This document shows, one piece after another, positions 1 through 7,759 of a stretch of 64,000 nt of DNA; within the stretch, counting starts at the first letter, position 1, and the number at the start of each line of letters is the position of its first letter. The notes beneath the pieces were generated by a model, which was not told the origin of the DNA, made no database searches, and saw only the letters and a program-made list of their open reading frames with translations. Source of the stretch: an uncultured Lentisphaeraceae bacterium (lineage in GTDB: Bacteria > Verrucomicrobiota > Kiritimatiellia > RFP12 > DVOR01); assembly GCA_937892925.1 (NCBI GenBank), contig CALBHX010000088.1, positions 1 through 64,000 on the forward strand. The letters are read 5' to 3'. Both the position numbers and the translations under genes were made by a program.

Positions 1-892
1 GGGCGCAAAACGCCGCAATTCCCAACGCAAAGAGCATGCCGGCGCGCGAGCCTGAGAGCACGGCTCCCGCCGCGCACAGCCCTGCCGCGCCGAAAAAGAG
101 CCAGGCCGGGAGCCGCGCTTCCTCCCGATGCTCCATCGCCCACAGCCCGCACCCCATCGATACCGCCATCACAGCCGCAAAATAGCCTGCCGCATGGTTC
201 GGGTATCCAAACGTGGCAAAGAAAAAGGCGCGGCTCTTCATCCCCCAATACAGGAATTCGCCCCCCACGGCAAACTGCACGATTCCGGCGATTGCCAGCA
301 CGGCGCTCATCAGGCATATGAAGGCCGCCAGCCCCCGTTTTGAGCGCCGCCCCAGCGCATGGCGCACCGCCAGCACCGCAGCCAGCACCGGCCCGAACCA
401 GTTCAGCACGCCCCGCGCCTCATCCGCCCGCAGGCTCCACGGCAGCCACTTCACTGGCTGCGTCCCCAGCACCGGCCATGCCGCCGCTTCCTGCGGTGCT
501 TCCGGCCGCACCGCCAGCCATTGCCCCAGATTGGCCGGATACAGCCACTCAAACGCCGGGGAAACCACTCGCCACTGCTGCGCGGCCGCATTCCACTCCA
601 GGCACAGGCAGGCATTCAGCCATTGAAGCGTTAAAAAGAGCATCAGCGCCGCGGCCACCCACGTTAATGGATCGCGCACGATTCCGCGCCATACGCGCAC
701 CCGCGCCGCATCCAGCGCCTCACCCGGCCGCTGCTCCGGCAAAACCAGTGCACACTCCGCCAGCAGCAGCGTCAGCCACGGCGCCCACGGCGCCAGCCAT
801 TTCGCCACCACGCCGCCCCCCAGCCATGCAAACAGCGTAAACAGCACGGCCACCAACACAAAGACCAGATGATGAATCATTCCCATACGCAT
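1..892 (-). CDS. O-antigen ligase-like membrane protein (partial, 3' end off the left edge)
   Basis: The minus strand is open without a stop from an ATG at 892 to the window edge, giving at least 297 residues. The product is strongly hydrophobic with several membrane segments (about residues 7-28, 75-95, 163-180, 187-210, 262-278). Two motifs typical of O-antigen ligase/Wzy polymerase-type proteins are visible: GYPNHAAG near residue 229 and SGSRAG near 280. Such proteins join or polymerise surface glycans at the periplasmic face of the inner membrane. In-frame ATGs at 886 and 880 are alternative starts, and no strong ribosome site distinguishes them. It is divergent from the DUF2075 gene. Family assignment rests on topology and two motifs, so it is moderate. 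Confidence 0.68.
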   Translation of the reverse strand, partial: MRMGMIHHLVFVLVAVLFTLFAWLGGGVVAKWLAPWAPWLTLLLAECALVLPEQRPGEALDAARVRVWRGIVRDPLTWVAAALMLFLTLQWLNACLCLEWNAAAQQWRVVSPAFEWLYPANLGQWLAVRPEAPQEAAAWPVLGTQPVKWLPWSLRADEARGVLNWFGPVLAAVLAVRHALGRRSKRGLAAFICLMSAVLAIAGIVQFAVGGEFLYWGMKSRAFFFATFGYPNHAAGYFAAVMAVSMGCGLWAMEHREEARLPAWLFFGAAGLCAAGAVLSGSRAGMLFALGIAAFCA

Positions 893-1153
893 AGCATAGC
901 ATAAACCGCTGCGCTTCTTTCCCCGTGCCCTTGCCGCCGCCCAACCGCGCCGGGCCCGGGTGGGGGATATAGGCCTTCTTTGTGGCAGCTCATTCCTTGT
1001 GGCGATTTTGGGCAAAAACATGGGGGATGTGTTATTTTTGTCTTTCACCATGGAGTGAACGTCGTTGCGTCAACCTTTTTGTGATTTGGCGCTGTGCTGT
1101 GTTGCGTGTGAAACGCGTTTGTTTTTGTTGTCAGAAAGAGAAAACGGCGAGGG

Positions 1154-3214
1154 ATGGAACGGTATTATTACGGGAAAACGACTACGGCCTTTTTAGAAGA
1201 TTCGCCGGAAACGGTGTTTGGTGCGTTGTGTAAATCAGAACTGTTTGATACGACTCAGGCACAGAAAGGGGCATGGCAGGAAGAGATTGTCTTGTTACGA
1301 GAGGTGCTCTCAAAGTTTTTATGTGGGGATGTGTTTTTTGAGTTTGTCATTCCGCGTTTAGGGAAACGCGTGGATGTGGTATTGTTGCTTGGGGGCGTGG
1401 TGTTTTGCCTGGAGTTCAAGGTAGGTGCAAGTACCTATGCGTTGGCAGATCGTGAACAGGTGTGGGATTATGCACTCGATTTGAAGAACTTTCATGAGCC
1501 GAGCCGCGATGTCTTTCTTGTGCCGGTTTTAGTGGCCACGGAGGCACCGCCGATTTCCCTTGATGAGCAGTCTATTCAGACGTGCCATTACGATCGGCGT
1601 GTTTATGCGCCGGTGTTGGCGAATAGGGACACGTTGGGGCTGGTTTTACACCAACTTTTGGCGCGACTCCCTGCGCAGCCGGTGTTGAATGGAAAAGCCT
1701 GGGCACATGGGCGTTATGCCCCAACGCCAACAATCATTCAAGCGGCCAGTGCACTTTATGCGCACCATCGTGTGGAAGCGATGACACGTTGTGAAGCTGG
1801 GGAAAACTTACAACAAACGACGGCATTCATTCTGAACGTGATTGAACGCGCGAAAGCACGCAAGGAGAAGTGTGTTTGTTTTGTAACAGGGGTACCGGGG
1901 GCAGGAAAAACGTTGATCGGCCTGAATGTGGCGATGAAGCAGTTTGAGAAAAAGGAACCTGCGGTCTATTTAAGTGGAAATGGCCCCCTGGTCGATGTAC
2001 TTTCGGAGGCACTCGCACGGGATCATGTGCGGCAGAAACGGGAAATAGGGCAACGATGCACGCTTACGGCTGCACGCCGCGAAGTCAAAAGCTTTATTCA
2101 AATGATTCATCATTATCGGGATAATGCACTGGCGAAGCTTAAAACACCGTTTAATGGAGCGTTGCTGGAGGTGGATCCGGCTAAAGCAGCCAAACATGCT
2201 CAGGATGGTTATTCCGACGTGGAACATGTGGCCATTTTCGACGAAGCGCAACGGTTGTGGGATCAACCGCATTTGGCAGCTTGGTTAAAACGTAAGAAAC
2301 ATCTCCCCAACTTCCCAATGTCGGAGAGCGAGTTTCTTATTTGGTCGCTTGATTTACGCCCCGATTGGGCGGTGGTGGTATGCCTGGTGGGAGAAGGTCA
2401 GGAAATCAATACCGGCGAAGCGGGAATTGGCGAACCGCTTCGGGCAATGTGTGCCCGCTTTCCGAATTGGCAGATTTATCTTTCCCCGCAGCTTAAAGTA
2501 CCCAATCGTGTGGGGGGTGAGGATGTGGCCGCTTATCTACACAACAATCCGCAGGTTCGGAATGTTCCGGTGCTTCATTTGGCAACGAGTATGCGCAGTT
2601 TTCGTGCTGAAAAGTTGGCGGACTTTGTGAGTTTGTTACTTGATCGGGATGTGGCTGCTGCGCAACAAACCTATGCTTCCTTTTGTGCACATTATCCGAT
2701 TGTTCTTACGCGTAGCTTACCGAAAGCGAAAGCTTGGCTCCGGCAAATGGCCGGCGGTTCCGAACGGTATGGACTCGTGTGTTCTTCACAGGCCGCTCGG
2801 TTACGCCCCTTGGCCATCGATGTTCGCGCTAAGCCGGATGTGGTTCATTGGTTTTTGGATGATATAACCGACATTCGCAGCTCACAGTTCTTAGAAGACG
2901 TTGCCACCGAGTTTGACATTCAAGGGCTTGAGGTGGATTGGGCGTGCCTGATTTGGGATGGGGATTTTCGATACACACCGGAAGCGTGGAAACCCTGTAT
3001 TTTTTCCGGGGGGAGATGGAAATCGACACGTGATTCGGCGCGGAAACAGTTTCAGTTGAACGCATACCGTGTTCTCTTAACACGGGCTCGAAAAGGGATG
3101 GTGATTTGTGTGCCGGAAGGCGACAAGGGTGATCCACCAGACGTTACGCGCTCGGCGGGGGTGTATGATGGGACGTTCCGTTATCTTCAGTCGTTGGGGT
3201 TGAAGGAGCTGTAG
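1154..3214 (+). CDS. DUF2075-type nuclease-helicase protein, probable defence gene
   Basis: A 686-residue protein. The N-terminal part has a PD-(D/E)xK-like nuclease pattern: RVDVVLL with Asp74, followed by LEFK with Glu87 and Lys89. A P-loop ATPase/helicase region follows, with Walker A GVPGAGKT at about 246-253 and Walker B IFDEAQ at about 361-366. This layout matches DUF2075 (AAA/SF1-like helicase) proteins, which are often found in defence islands. The codons are clearly AT-richer than in argF or the ligase gene, suggesting horizontal acquisition. It stands alone, divergent from the ligase gene and 63 bases before argF. The substrate is unknown; an antiphage role is inferred from the architecture. 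The start at 1154 has a purine-rich stretch directly before it. Confidence 0.82.
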   Translation: MERYYYGKTTTAFLEDSPETVFGALCKSELFDTTQAQKGAWQEEIVLLREVLSKFLCGDVFFEFVIPRLGKRVDVVLLLGGVVFCLEFKVGASTYALADREQVWDYALDLKNFHEPSRDVFLVPVLVATEAPPISLDEQSIQTCHYDRRVYAPVLANRDTLGLVLHQLLARLPAQPVLNGKAWAHGRYAPTPTIIQAASALYAHHRVEAMTRCEAGENLQQTTAFILNVIERAKARKEKCVCFVTGVPGAGKTLIGLNVAMKQFEKKEPAVYLSGNGPLVDVLSEALARDHVRQKREIGQRCTLTAARREVKSFIQMIHHYRDNALAKLKTPFNGALLEVDPAKAAKHAQDGYSDVEHVAIFDEAQRLWDQPHLAAWLKRKKHLPNFPMSESEFLIWSLDLRPDWAVVVCLVGEGQEINTGEAGIGEPLRAMCARFPNWQIYLSPQLKVPNRVGGEDVAAYLHNNPQVRNVPVLHLATSMRSFRAEKLADFVSLLLDRDVAAAQQTYASFCAHYPIVLTRSLPKAKAWLRQMAGGSERYGLVCSSQAARLRPLAIDVRAKPDVVHWFLDDITDIRSSQFLEDVATEFDIQGLEVDWACLIWDGDFRYTPEAWKPCIFSGGRWKSTRDSARKQFQLNAYRVLLTRARKGMVICVPEGDKGDPPDVTRSAGVYDGTFRYLQSLGLKEL

Positions 3215-3220
3215 CGGCGT

Positions 3221-3249
3221 TTGCAGGCATGGGGGGCGTGTGCTAGACT
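3221..3249 (+). promoter_or_regulatory. Sigma70-type promoter for argF
   Basis: TTGCAG at 3221-3226 and TAGACT at 3244-3249 are separated by exactly 17 bases. They lie about 28 bases before the argF start, directly after the stop of the upstream DUF2075 gene. argF therefore has its own promoter. Confidence 0.6.
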
Positions 3250-3277
3250 AACCGTTTTTGAGAGAAAGGTGCTTACG

Positions 3278-4282
3278 ATGTTTGAACTCAATCATGCGTT
3301 GCTTGGCCGCTCGTTGCTGAATATTCGGTCGCTCTCGGACAGCGAGCTGGATTATATGGTCAATTTGGCGATTGCGCTGAAGGCGCGCCGGAAGGCGGGC
3401 ATTCGCGGGGAGCTGCTGCACCGCCGGAACATTGCACTGATTTTTGAGAAGAGCTCCACGCGGACGCGGAACTCTGCGGCGGTGGCTGTGCGCGATGAGG
3501 GGGGCAGCGCGGAGTTTCTGACGGGGCATGATACGCATTTCGGCGTGAAGGAATCGGTCGCCGATTCGGCGCGTGTGCTAGGGCGGCTCTTTGACGGCAT
3601 TCTTTTCCGCGGCTATGCGCAGAAGACGGTGGAGACGCTGGCGGCTTATTCGGGCGTGCCGGTGTGGAACGGGCTTACCGATGAGAGCCACCCCACGCAG
3701 TTTCTGGCCGATATGATGACGATGCGCGAGGCGTTTGGCGAGGTGCGCGGCAAAACCATGGCCTATGTGGGCGATGGGCGCAACAATGTGGCTAACAGCC
3801 TGATGATGGGCTGCGCCAAGGCAGGCATCAACTTTGTGAACGTTACGCCGCGCGAGCTCTTCCCCGCCGAGGATCTGGTGGCCGAGGCGCGCGCCATCGC
3901 AGCCAGAAACGGGTGTGAAGTGCGCGTGGAGACTGATCCGAAGGCCGGTGTGCGCGGGGCGAACGTGCTCTATACCGATGTGTGGGTGAGCATGGGCGAA
4001 GAGTCGAAAAAGGCCGAACGCCTGGCGCTGCTGCGCCCCTATCAAATCAATCTGTCGCTGTGCGAGGCCACGGGCAACCTGGGCGGCGAGCTGATTTTCC
4101 TGCATTGCCTGCCGGCGTTTCACGACCGCAACACGGAGGTCTCCAAAGATACCGGCGCGCTGGAGGTAACCGACGAGGTCTTTGAGGCGCCTTTCTCCAA
4201 GGTCTTTGACGAGGCGGAGAACCGGATGCACACCATCAAGGCGCTCTACGTCTCGGCGTTGTGCCATGCCCCGGGCTTCTAA
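3278..4282 (+). CDS. argF: Ornithine carbamoyltransferase
   Basis: A 334-residue enzyme, the usual length for ArgF. It transfers the carbamoyl group from carbamoyl phosphate to ornithine, giving citrulline in arginine synthesis (or the reverse in arginine catabolism). Signatures seen are the carbamoyl-phosphate loop STRTR at residues 60-64, SHPTQ in the middle, the DVWVSMGEE segment and the catalytic HCLP motif near the C-terminus. The start at 3278 is chosen because AGAAAGGT lies 7 bases upstream and the protein then aligns at full length; the in-frame ATG at 3221 would add 19 unlikely residues. The end overlaps nth by 17 bases, so the two are probably co-transcribed. Confidence 0.95.
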   Translation: MFELNHALLGRSLLNIRSLSDSELDYMVNLAIALKARRKAGIRGELLHRRNIALIFEKSSTRTRNSAAVAVRDEGGSAEFLTGHDTHFGVKESVADSARVLGRLFDGILFRGYAQKTVETLAAYSGVPVWNGLTDESHPTQFLADMMTMREAFGEVRGKTMAYVGDGRNNVANSLMMGCAKAGINFVNVTPRELFPAEDLVAEARAIAARNGCEVRVETDPKAGVRGANVLYTDVWVSMGEESKKAERLALLRPYQINLSLCEATGNLGGELIFLHCLPAFHDRNTEVSKDTGALEVTDEVFEAPFSKVFDEAENRMHTIKALYVSALCHAPGF

Positions 4283-4967
4283 ACCGACCGCGCCCCGCGC
4301 CTCTGCACGCGGCGTGCTGCGCCCGGCTGCCGAGCTGGAGGCCATCGCCCGTGCGCTGGAGGCGGCGTTTGAACGCGCCCCGCAGGCACCGATTTTGGAC
4401 CTGATGGCCGCGCAGGCCTGCGATCCGTATCAGATTCTGGTGGGTACGCTGCTTTCTGCGCGGACGAAGGATCAGACAACGGCGGCGGCGCTGGGGCGGC
4501 TTTTCCCCGCCGCTCCAACGCTGGAAGCACTGGAGGCGCTTCCGCTGGAGCAGCTGGAGCAGCTGATTTTCCCTGTGGGTTTCTATCGCGCCAAGGCGCG
4601 CCATCTGCATGCTCTGCCCGAAGTGATCCGAACGCGTTTCGGCGGCGAAATTCCCCGCACGGTTGAGGCTTTGACGGAGCTGCCCGGGGTGGGGCGGAAA
4701 ACGGCCAACCTGGTGGTAACGCTCGCGTTCGGCCTGCCGGCGATATGTGTGGATACCCACGTCCACCGCATCAATAACCGCTTGGGCATTGTCCGCACGC
4801 AGACGCCGCTGGAAACGGAAATGGCGCTTCGGGCGGGGCTTCCGCAAAAGCTGTGGGCGGCCTGGAACCGGATCTTCGTCTCCTTTGGGCAAACGTGCTG
4901 CAAGCCGGTGGGGCCGCAGTGCGGCGGCTGCCCGGTGCGGGCGTTTTGTCTGGCGCCACGCGGTTGA
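4266..4967 (+). CDS. nth: Endonuclease III
   Basis: A 233-residue DNA glycosylase/AP lyase for oxidised pyrimidines (base excision repair). It has the helix-hairpin-helix motif LPGVGRKTA with the catalytic lysine, the catalytic aspartate in VDTHVHR, and a C-terminal [4Fe-4S] ligand set with the exact spacing Cys-x6-Cys-x2-Cys-x5-Cys. The ATG at 4266 lies inside the end of argF (17-base overlap), so translation is probably coupled to it. An upstream in-frame ATG at 4182 would add a basic low-complexity extension encoded inside argF and is rejected. Confidence 0.94.
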   Translation: MPRASKPTAPRASARGVLRPAAELEAIARALEAAFERAPQAPILDLMAAQACDPYQILVGTLLSARTKDQTTAAALGRLFPAAPTLEALEALPLEQLEQLIFPVGFYRAKARHLHALPEVIRTRFGGEIPRTVEALTELPGVGRKTANLVVTLAFGLPAICVDTHVHRINNRLGIVRTQTPLETEMALRAGLPQKLWAAWNRIFVSFGQTCCKPVGPQCGGCPVRAFCLAPRG

Positions 4968-5025
4968 GCGGGGCGGGTGTTTTTTCTGCGCAGGTTTTGG
5001 GAGCCGTCTCGAACAAATCCCCTTG

Positions 5026-5095
5026 CAAGCCGCCCGACGAATGGGGTGTATCAAGTTCTTTGAGAATAGACCCTCAGGAATCTCAATCGGGTTTC
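5026..5095. repeat. Imperfect intergenic repeat, copy 1
   Basis: Shares CAAGCCGCCCG (5026-5036) and the 27-base block 5050-5076, whose core is CTTTGAGAATAGACCCTCA, with 10174-10184 and 10193-10219. The block differs at one base between copies. The gap between the two parts is 13 bases here and 8 in copy 2. Its role is unknown. Confidence 0.75.
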
Positions 5096-5198
5096 AACGA
5101 CATTGGAAACGCCCTCTTTTTCTCCTTTTTATTCTTATTCATCCATCCCGTCAAAAGACCCTTCAAACCCCGTTATTCCAGCCTTTTCCATCCCATAC

Positions 5199-5289
5199 CC
5201 CATGCTCACTGCATGGGCGTTAAATCAGCCCCCCGCCGCATGACGCGGCGGGATAACGCGGAACGGTTCCGCACGGTCTCAAACCCGTG
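5199..5289. other. Cluster of four consecutive inverted repeats
   Basis: Four perfect hairpins follow each other: CCCATGC/GCATGGG (5199-5205 with 5211-5217), CCCGCCGC/GCGGCGGG (5232-5239 with 5245-5252), GCGGAAC/GTTCCGC (5258-5264 with 5266-5272) and CACGG/CCGTG (5272-5276 with 5285-5289). There is no T-run, so it is not a simple terminator. It could be a structured RNA, a REP-type element or a recombination site. Confidence 0.6.
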
Positions 5290-5486
5290 TCCTTTTGATT
5301 TCGTTTAATCGCTATCGTGCTGAGCAAAACGTCTCGTTGCCTGTATGGTTCAAACGCTTTGTTTTTTGTCCCTTTCAAGGTCAATTTCTGTATAAAAAGC
5401 TGACAGAGCTGTTGGCGTTCTGCAAAAGCTTGAACATCACGCATCCATTGACGCAACGTTTTTTCTGAGAAAGCGGTCCGGGGCAC
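5220..5486 (-). CDS. Possible short hypothetical protein or gene remnant
   Basis: A GTG-initiated minus-strand frame of 88 residues. The first 65 or so look protein-like (polar, mixed helical composition, AT-richer codons), while the C-terminal part runs into the hairpin cluster and looks non-coding. No family is recognised. It may be the remnant of a transferred gene or a chance frame. Confidence 0.22.
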   Translation of the reverse strand: MPRTAFSEKTLRQWMRDVQAFAERQQLCQLFIQKLTLKGTKNKAFEPYRQRDVLLSTIAIKRNQKDTGLRPCGTVPRYPAASCGGGLI

Positions 5487-5519
5487 TCCGCAGGAGGCGT
5501 TGTTTTTGCGGCGCGGGGC

Positions 5520-5543
5520 GGCTCTGCGGGGAATCCGGGGCGG
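5520..5543. repeat. Short dispersed GC-rich intergenic repeat
   Basis: A 24-base motif of the form GGCTYTGC-(4)-AATCCGGGGCGG. Related copies lie at 15578-15601, 24287-24309 and 35990-36012, all between genes. This copy matches the one at 15578 at about 19 of 24 positions. Confidence 0.4.
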
Positions 5544-5591
5544 ATGGGTTTTGAAGCTGCCTCGGATTGGGTTTCGAGCCGGGGCGGCGCG

Positions 5592-5620
5592 TTGAGGGGG
5601 GGCGTGGGGTGTGTTACACT
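5592..5620 (+). promoter_or_regulatory. Sigma70-type promoter placing the start site on the GT4 start codon
   Basis: TTGAGG at 5592-5597 and TACACT at 5615-5620 are 17 bases apart. The ATG follows only 6 bases after the -10 element, so the expected transcription start is at or within a base or two of the start codon. A leaderless mRNA is likely. Confidence 0.55.
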
Positions 5621-5626
5621 GAAGGC

Positions 5627-6841
5627 ATGGAGGGCAGGCCGATTTATCTGGTGGTCACGCAGCATTTCCCGGCGCCGGGGAATTGGCGGGGGGCGTTTGT
5701 GCTGGACTTTGTGCGGGCGGTGATGCGGACGAGGCGTTTTGAGGTGCGGGTGATGGTGCCGGGGCGGGGAGAAGACTTCACGGTGGAGGGGGTGAAGGTG
5801 TGGCGGTTTCGGCGGCGGGCGCTGCGTAGTGCGGTGCTGCCGTTTCTCTTCAGGCGATGGAACCGGGCAGCGTTTTTCGGATGTTTGAAGCGGATGGGGG
5901 TGGAGCCGGAGCGGGTGGCGGTGTGCCATGCGCATGGGGTGTTTATGGGGGATTATGCGCTGGCGCTGAAGGCGCGTTCTCCGGGGGCTTTGGCGGTGCT
6001 GCATCATCACGATTTGGCGTCGTTCGGGATTCATTTGGGGGTGTTGAGGCATGTGCGGTGGCATCAACGGCGGCTTTATGGGCAGCTGCTGGCGCTGCAT
6101 GGGGGGATGGATGCGCACGTGTTTGTGAGTGCGCGGGCGGCGCGGGCGTTTCTGGAAATGCCTTTGCCGGGGGGCGTGCTGACGGCGGATTACCGGCGGA
6201 GCCTGGCGTGTGTGGCGGGGCTGCCTGCGCCGCAGGTGCGGCGGGCACTGGTGTTGTTTAACGGGGTGGATGGGCGGCTGTTTGCGCCGAATGCGCGGCG
6301 GCGCGGCGGCGCGGGGTTTGTGATGGGGTGTGTGGGGAACTTTGTGGAGGGGAAGGATCAGGCGGTGCTGCTGCGGGCGTTGGCGGGGATTCGCGCCCAG
6401 CTGCCGGAAGGGTGGCGGCTGCGGCTGGTGGGGTCTGGACCCGAGCGCGGGGCGTGTGAACGGCTGGTTCGGGAGCTGGAGCTGGAGCAACAGGTCTCGT
6501 TCGAGGCGGAGCGGGCGCATGGGGCAATGGCGGCGTTTTATGCGGAGCTGGATCTCTTTGTGCTGCCCGCTTCATTTGAGGCGTTTGGGTGCGTGTTTGC
6601 GGAGGCGGCGGCGTGCGGCGTGCCGGTTATCGGGTGCATAGGGCAGGGGCTTGAGGAATGGACGGGCGCAGGGTATCCGGGGCTGGTGAGGCCGGGGGAT
6701 GCGGCGGCGCTGGGGGCGCGGATTCTGGACTTTGTGCGTGCGCCGTGGGCGCCGCCGGAGCCGCCGGCGATTGATGCGGAGGTGCCGCGTTTTCTGGAGC
6801 GTTTGCTGGGTGCGGAGAAGCGGAAGGGCGCGGGGGCATGA
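5627..6841 (+). CDS. GT4-family glycosyltransferase
   Basis: About 404 residues with a two-domain GT-B layout: an N-terminal part beginning PIYLVVTQHFP and a C-terminal glycosyltransferase group 1 domain with CVGNFVEGKDQ, LVGSGPER and the nucleotide-sugar E-x7-E motif (FEAFGCVFAEA). It transfers a sugar from a nucleotide donor, probably during surface polysaccharide or lipid-linked glycan assembly on the cytoplasmic side. The start at 5627 is preferred over 5567 because a promoter ends 6 bases upstream of it. It overlaps the GT25 gene by the ATGA arrangement, so the pair forms one transcription unit. Donor and acceptor cannot be told from sequence. Confidence 0.85.
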   Translation: MEGRPIYLVVTQHFPAPGNWRGAFVLDFVRAVMRTRRFEVRVMVPGRGEDFTVEGVKVWRFRRRALRSAVLPFLFRRWNRAAFFGCLKRMGVEPERVAVCHAHGVFMGDYALALKARSPGALAVLHHHDLASFGIHLGVLRHVRWHQRRLYGQLLALHGGMDAHVFVSARAARAFLEMPLPGGVLTADYRRSLACVAGLPAPQVRRALVLFNGVDGRLFAPNARRRGGAGFVMGCVGNFVEGKDQAVLLRALAGIRAQLPEGWRLRLVGSGPERGACERLVRELELEQQVSFEAERAHGAMAAFYAELDLFVLPASFEAFGCVFAEAAACGVPVIGCIGQGLEEWTGAGYPGLVRPGDAAALGARILDFVRAPWAPPEPPAIDAEVPRFLERLLGAEKRKGAGA

Positions 6842-7599
6842 TGCAGGGTTTTTTGCTGAATTTGGCGGGTGCGCGGGAGCGGCTGGCGGCTTCGCTGAGG
6901 TGGCTTGGCGGGGTGCCGGGGTTGGCGGTGGAGCGGCTGGAAGCGGTGGATGGGCGCGCGCTGGCGGCGGCGGAGGGGTGGCGGTTTTGGAAACGGGTGG
7001 CGCGGCTGCGGTTTTGGGTGGCGAATGCGCGGCGGATTCAGCCGGCGGAGGCAGGGTGTGCGCTCTCTCATGCGGCGGCGTGGCGGCGGGTGGCGGCTTT
7101 GGAGGCGGCGGCGGGCGCAGTGTTTGAGGATGATGTGGCGGGGGATGCGGCGGCGTTGGGCGCAGCCCTGAAGGCGATTGCCGGCCGGGCGCGTGCAGAA
7201 AGGGCAGAGGTGTGGCTGCTGGAAGGGAGCCCCGCGGCAGAACATGCCTTGGAGACGGGGGAGCCGATGGACGGAGGCTTTTATCTGGTGCCGGCCGGGC
7301 CGGGCGCTTCGTGCGCGGCGGCCTATGTCCTCTCGCGTGCGGCGGCGCGGCGGCTGCTGGCGGCGAATACGCCCGTTTCAGCGTTGGCCGATGCGTGGGG
7401 GCGTTGGGCGGCCTGCGGCGTGAAGGTGTGGTGGGTGAGGCCGTTTCCGTGCCACGCGCGCGGGGCGCCTTCACAGATTGGGTGGGTTTTGCCGCGGCGG
7501 GCGCGGTGGCGATGGTATGCGGCGTTGTGGCGGGTGCGCCATGCGGTCGGCGCAGCGGCCGATCGGATGCTGGTGCGCCGGGCTTGGCGGCGGAAATAA
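6838..7599 (+). CDS. GT25-family (LPS glycosyltransferase type) protein
   Basis: A 253-residue protein with family 25 features: an N-terminal LNLAGARERL segment, the GCALSHAAAW motif, an acidic metal-binding VFEDD motif and AAAYVLSRAAA further on. Family members add galactose or glucose to lipopolysaccharide outer-core or surface glycans. Translation begins at the ATG overlapping the stop of the GT4 gene (6838), or at the next codon (6841). Codons are extremely G-ending, like the preceding gene. The product is alanine- and arginine-rich, but the key motifs are intact. Confidence 0.8.
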   Translation: MMQGFLLNLAGARERLAASLRWLGGVPGLAVERLEAVDGRALAAAEGWRFWKRVARLRFWVANARRIQPAEAGCALSHAAAWRRVAALEAAAGAVFEDDVAGDAAALGAALKAIAGRARAERAEVWLLEGSPAAEHALETGEPMDGGFYLVPAGPGASCAAAYVLSRAAARRLLAANTPVSALADAWGRWAACGVKVWWVRPFPCHARGAPSQIGWVLPRRARWRWYAALWRVRHAVGAAADRMLVRRAWRRK

Positions 7600-7656
7600 C
7601 GGCGGGGACGTGCGTGCTGGAGAAAGCATTTTAAATTAGGATAGTCTAAACATTTC

Positions 7657-7685
7657 TTGACAGCGCCGAGGGGGTGTGGTAGGGT
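7657..7685 (+). promoter_or_regulatory. Sigma70-type promoter for pflB
   Basis: A perfect TTGACA at 7657-7662, a 17-base spacer and TAGGGT at 7680-7685. The expected start near 7692 leaves a leader of about 68 bases before pflB. The upstream bases 7630-7650 are AT-rich. Confidence 0.6.
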
Positions 7686-7759
7686 TATAGACATTTTCCC
7701 GGTTGTATGCGCGGGCTGCCGCGGAGGCCGGGATTTCACCGCACAATGGAGGAACCGCC

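Larger units (their letters stand above)
4968..5626. other. Structured intergenic region between nth and the GT4 gene
   Basis: About 660 bases with no well-supported gene. It holds one copy of a repeat shared with the region before the DpnI gene (5026-5095), a pyrimidine-rich AT-richer stretch (about 5100-5190), a run of four hairpins (5199-5289), a possible short minus-strand reading frame (5220-5486), one copy of a short dispersed GC-rich repeat (5520-5543) and a promoter (5592-5620). Confidence 0.7.

Noticed and set aside
1013..3249. Similar CATGGGGG-containing sequences before the DUF2075 gene (about 1018-1033) and before argF (about 3228-3243), considered as a target duplication
   Set aside because: Only about 8 contiguous bases agree, and the rest fits two independent promoters. 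It does not resemble the exact 24-bp duplication around the R-M cassette.
5199..5289. CRISPR array
   Set aside because: The hairpins differ from each other in sequence and spacing; there are no repeated units with spacers and no cas genes.
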